In this document: positions 33,948 through 36,048 of the stretch, piece after piece
How positions within the stretch are numbered: the first letter of the stretch is position 1
How the letters are laid out: every line of letters starts with the position of its first letter
NCBI GenBank assembly: GCA_011056835.1
Contig: DSDU01000204.1
Location: forward strand, 1 to 36,048
Direction of reading: 5' to 3'
Source of the DNA: Deltaproteobacteria bacterium
GTDB taxonomy: Bacteria; Desulfobacterota; Syntrophia; Syntrophales; UBA6807
DNA: 36,048 nt
The notes under the pieces: model-generated
Told to the model about the DNA's origin: nothing
Seen by the model: the letters and a program-made list of their open reading frames with translations, nothing else
Database searches by the model: none
Program-made: the position numbers and the translations under genes

Positions 33948-34340
33948 ATGGCGAAGAAAATACTGACCGTTGACGATGATCCTGATATCATTGCGTTTGT
34001 TAAAACTGTTCTGGAAGAGAATGGTTATGCCCCGATTATTGCCAGGAATGGAGAGGCGGGTTTGGCTATGGTCAGGCAGGAAAAGCCTGCCCTGGTTATC
34101 CTTGATGTCTTGATGCCGAAACAAAGCGGTATCAGAATGTACCGGGAGATGAGATACGACGAAGAATTAAAAAACATACCGGTGGTTGTGCTCTCCGGTA
34201 TTGCAAAGAGAACGTTCCTGCGTTCACAGGAAGCTCTTACTGAATTCGGCGATCAGCCTGTTCCGGAACCTGATGCATATATAGAAAAACCGGTAGAGCC
34301 TGAAGAACTGGCTGAGGTCATAAAAAAGTTTGTCAGCTGA
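33948..34340 (+). CDS. Single-domain response regulator
   Basis: The protein of 130 residues is only a CheY-like receiver: acidic pocket TVDDDPD (Asp9-Asp11 region), phosphorylated Asp53 in VILDVLMPKQSG, a Ser in VVLSGIA at the Thr/Ser position and Lys114 in YIEKPVEPEE. There is no output domain. The segment at 86-106 (KRTFLRSQEALTEFGDQP) is longer and more charged than in CheY and may be the contact surface for a partner. The ATG at 33948 has AAGGGGGG upstream; the GTG at 33930 is not needed. It follows the receiver-kinase gene by 61 bases and probably takes phosphate from one of the two kinases and acts by protein contact. Confidence 0.93.
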   Translation: MAKKILTVDDDPDIIAFVKTVLEENGYAPIIARNGEAGLAMVRQEKPALVILDVLMPKQSGIRMYREMRYDEELKNIPVVVLSGIAKRTFLRSQEALTEFGDQPVPEPDAYIEKPVEPEELAEVIKKFVS

Positions 34341-34393
34341 TATGTCGTGTGACGGCATTGCAATGAATAGAGTGGAGTCGTGATAATTCTATT

Positions 34394-35296
34394 ATGATGA
34401 AAACGAATGAGATGAAGAAAATGCTCTTCGTAACACAATTCGAGGAGCTGTGGTTCGATGCATTAGAGTCACTCATGGATCTGCGAAAAGCCGGTTTCAA
34501 TCATGTTGTGTTTCTCCATATAATAGAACGTGATAAAGTTGCCATGCGGCGCGGCAAGGGCTATCTCAAAGATGAAGAGGTACGATTGCGGGAAATGGCC
34601 AATGTTCGCTTTATCGACTGGGCGGAAAACCTCTTCGAACAGGGTATGGAAGTCGGAGCATATATCGTTGTCGGGAATGTTCTACCGAAGATTATTTCGA
34701 CTGCAAAGGAAGAGGGCGTTGACTTGATCGTAACCGGCCGTCACCGGAGACCCAAGCTCGAGGAACTGTATGCAGGCTCGGAAACCCTGGAACTTCTCAG
34801 CAGGACATCAACCCCTGTCCTTATTCATAAATATATGTTGCCGTCAGGGAAGATCAATGAGAAACCGTTCGAAAGGCCTCTCCTGGCGCTGGACTGGTCC
34901 GATGCAAGTGAAAATGCGGTCAAGTATCTCCTCGGTTTTGCCGGTGTCATAAAAAAGGTGGTGGCGATTCATGTAGCCAGTGAAAAACTGTTCAAGAGCG
35001 ACTCTTCCATGGAGATTCAGGCGATCAGAAAAGATAACCGGCAGAAGCTCGATGCAGTATGTGATAGATTTCGAGATGTGGGGATTGATGCGGAATCTCA
35101 TCTCTATGTGGGAGCGACATGCGAACAGATTGAAAAAGCGGCACAGGAACGGGAAGCGACCATGATCGTGGGCGGGACAACCGGCAGTAAACCGTTGAAA
35201 GAAATATTTCTTGGAAGCACTGCGAGAAAGTTGGCGGAACGATCATCTTTCCCCACCTTATTGATTCCTGCAACTGCAAAGTCAGAAGAAAGTTAG
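34394..35296 (+). CDS. Double universal stress protein (two UspA domains)
   Basis: The 300-residue protein has two UspA-type domains in tandem. The first (about 7-147) has KKMLFVTQFEELWFDALES and ends DLIVTGRHRRPKLEELYAGS, where the second Gly of the ATP motif is Arg. The second (about 160-293) starts PLLALDWSDASENAVKYLL and ends with a complete G-x2-G-x9-G-S nucleotide motif in VGGTTGSKPLKEIFLGSTA. Tandem Usp proteins bind ATP or regulators and support survival under starvation or energy stress. The protein follows the receiver gene by 53 bases, which suggests joint expression with the kinases. The ATG at 34394 is followed by possible in-frame starts at 34412 and 34421; the ribosome binding site is unclear. 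Confidence 0.9.
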   Translation: MMKTNEMKKMLFVTQFEELWFDALESLMDLRKAGFNHVVFLHIIERDKVAMRRGKGYLKDEEVRLREMANVRFIDWAENLFEQGMEVGAYIVVGNVLPKIISTAKEEGVDLIVTGRHRRPKLEELYAGSETLELLSRTSTPVLIHKYMLPSGKINEKPFERPLLALDWSDASENAVKYLLGFAGVIKKVVAIHVASEKLFKSDSSMEIQAIRKDNRQKLDAVCDRFRDVGIDAESHLYVGATCEQIEKAAQEREATMIVGGTTGSKPLKEIFLGSTARKLAERSSFPTLLIPATAKSEES

Positions 35297-35318
35297 TTAC
35301 CGTGGAGTATGCTGAGTA

Positions 35319-36048
35319 ATGAAAGTAAGTAAATTACTTTACGTTACTGACAGGAACGTATGTGATCTGTCATCATGTGTTATGGATCGGATATCCTTCT
35401 TCAACGGAAAAGGATGCAACCAGATCATATTCTTCAAAGTCAATCCCTCTCAGGAGCAGGTTAAAACGTTGTCACAGCTATCGATCAATGCAAAGGTTTT
35501 GACGGATCATGAGCTCTCGCCTGAAGACATTGTAGCGGCTGCCGGGCGTGAAAACGTATCACTTATCATGATCAACACCGATGATGATCCGGAGCAATCC
35601 GCCTTTGCTTCCGTTATCAAGCGGCTTATGCAGATATCGCCTATTCCGCTGCTGGTAACGAAAAAGAGCGACAGCGCTGAAACGGTCGATAAAAGACTGT
35701 TTACTCATACCATCTTTGCGACTGACTGGTCTCCATCGTCACAGAAGGCCCTCCGGTATCTTCTTGGCTATAAAGAGGCGATGAAAACGCTGGAAGTCGT
35801 ACATGTTATAAATGATAAGCTGACGGTCAAGGATATGAGGGAACTGAAGGAACGGCTTGTGGAAACGAGAAAGATCTGCCTGGACGAGGGAATCGACGCA
35901 GAAGCTCATATTTACGCAGGCAAAACATGTGAGGAGATCGTCAGGGCTGCCCGGGAATACAGAGGCACGATCATTACCCTGGGAACGGGGGGCAAGAAAT
36001 CGTTCTGGAAGACATTATTTAAGGAGCATCCATTACTCAATATAATAC
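35319..36048 (+). CDS. Second double universal stress protein, cut by the window end
   Basis: An ATG at 35319, 22 bases after the previous stop, opens a frame of 243 codons that runs off the window. The product parallels the protein just upstream: KVSKLLYVTDRNVCDLSSC at the start, an intermediate LLVTKKSD, then a second UspA domain beginning HTIFATDWSPSSQKALRYLL and containing AEAHIYAGKTCEEIVRAARE. The first domain is strongly shortened and diverged. The ATP-binding loop in the second reads LGTGGKKSFWKTLFKEHP, with Lys-Glu where the usual Gly-Ser belongs, so nucleotide binding may be lost. It is probably an old duplicate of its neighbour, co-transcribed with it. The C-terminus is not in the window. 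Confidence 0.85.
   Translation, partial: MKVSKLLYVTDRNVCDLSSCVMDRISFFNGKGCNQIIFFKVNPSQEQVKTLSQLSINAKVLTDHELSPEDIVAAAGRENVSLIMINTDDDPEQSAFASVIKRLMQISPIPLLVTKKSDSAETVDKRLFTHTIFATDWSPSSQKALRYLLGYKEAMKTLEVVHVINDKLTVKDMRELKERLVETRKICLDEGIDAEAHIYAGKTCEEIVRAAREYRGTIITLGTGGKKSFWKTLFKEHPLLNII

Noticed and set aside
1-36048. CRISPR array, tRNA or rRNA genes, IS elements
   Set aside because: No regularly spaced direct repeats, no cloverleaf-like T-arm words in a consistent context, no rRNA signatures and no transposase frames were found on reading both strands.

Overview
The window looks like chromosomal DNA from a Gram-negative, LPS-making bacterium, most likely a member of the Desulfobacterota (former Deltaproteobacteria). 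The main reason is the block kdsA-kdsC-lptC-lptA-lptB-rpoN-hpf-ptsN-hprK-rapZ, in which HPr kinase follows rpoN/hpf/ptsN. That order is typical of this group. A family 4 uracil-DNA glycosylase, an NfeD/slipin pair and large multi-PAS histidine kinases fit the same placement. No rRNA, tRNA, CRISPR array, insertion sequence or phage gene was seen.

Region 1 (1-7784) is the end of a surface polysaccharide locus and is visibly more AT-rich than the rest. It encodes an APH-fold phosphotransferase (open at the window edge), a Wzx-type flippase, two family 2 and two GT4/GT-B glycosyltransferases, and decayed glycosyltransferase pieces. The second GT2 gene is bracketed by two weakly similar non-coding stretches in opposite orientation. 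The last GT4 gene is on the minus strand and converges on a GT4 remnant.

Region 2 (about 8062-19298) is a plus-strand core block: xerD, a membrane-anchored protein with about 13 TPRs, Kdo synthesis (kdsA, kdsC), the LPS transport genes lptC-lptA-lptB, sigma-54 (rpoN), the hibernation factor hpf, EIIA-Ntr (ptsN), hprK and rapZ. The first six act in envelope biogenesis and chromosome maintenance; the last four form a nitrogen-PTS/regulatory tail. kdsD is missing between kdsA and kdsC, and HprK has lost a conserved active-site His. Good sigma-70-like promoters precede lptC and hpf, and the hpf leader can form structures that would occlude or free its ribosome binding site.

Region 3 (19386-27314) has a minus-strand M23 peptidase, then plus-strand genes: a LysE-type exporter, coaBC, family 4 UDG, and an NfeD protease / slipin / small membrane protein / HAD phosphatase group that closes with an intrinsic terminator overlapping the last stop codon.

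Region 4 (27379-36048) is a signalling cluster: a lone MrpD/NuoN-like antiporter subunit, a 1140-residue histidine kinase with an N-terminal Rossmann-like domain and a duplicated PAS type, a receiver-PAS-kinase protein, a single-domain receiver, and two successive double universal stress proteins, the second cut by the window end. None of these has a DNA-binding output domain. The most interesting hypothesis is that this cluster senses redox or membrane energy state and acts on the stress proteins rather than on transcription.
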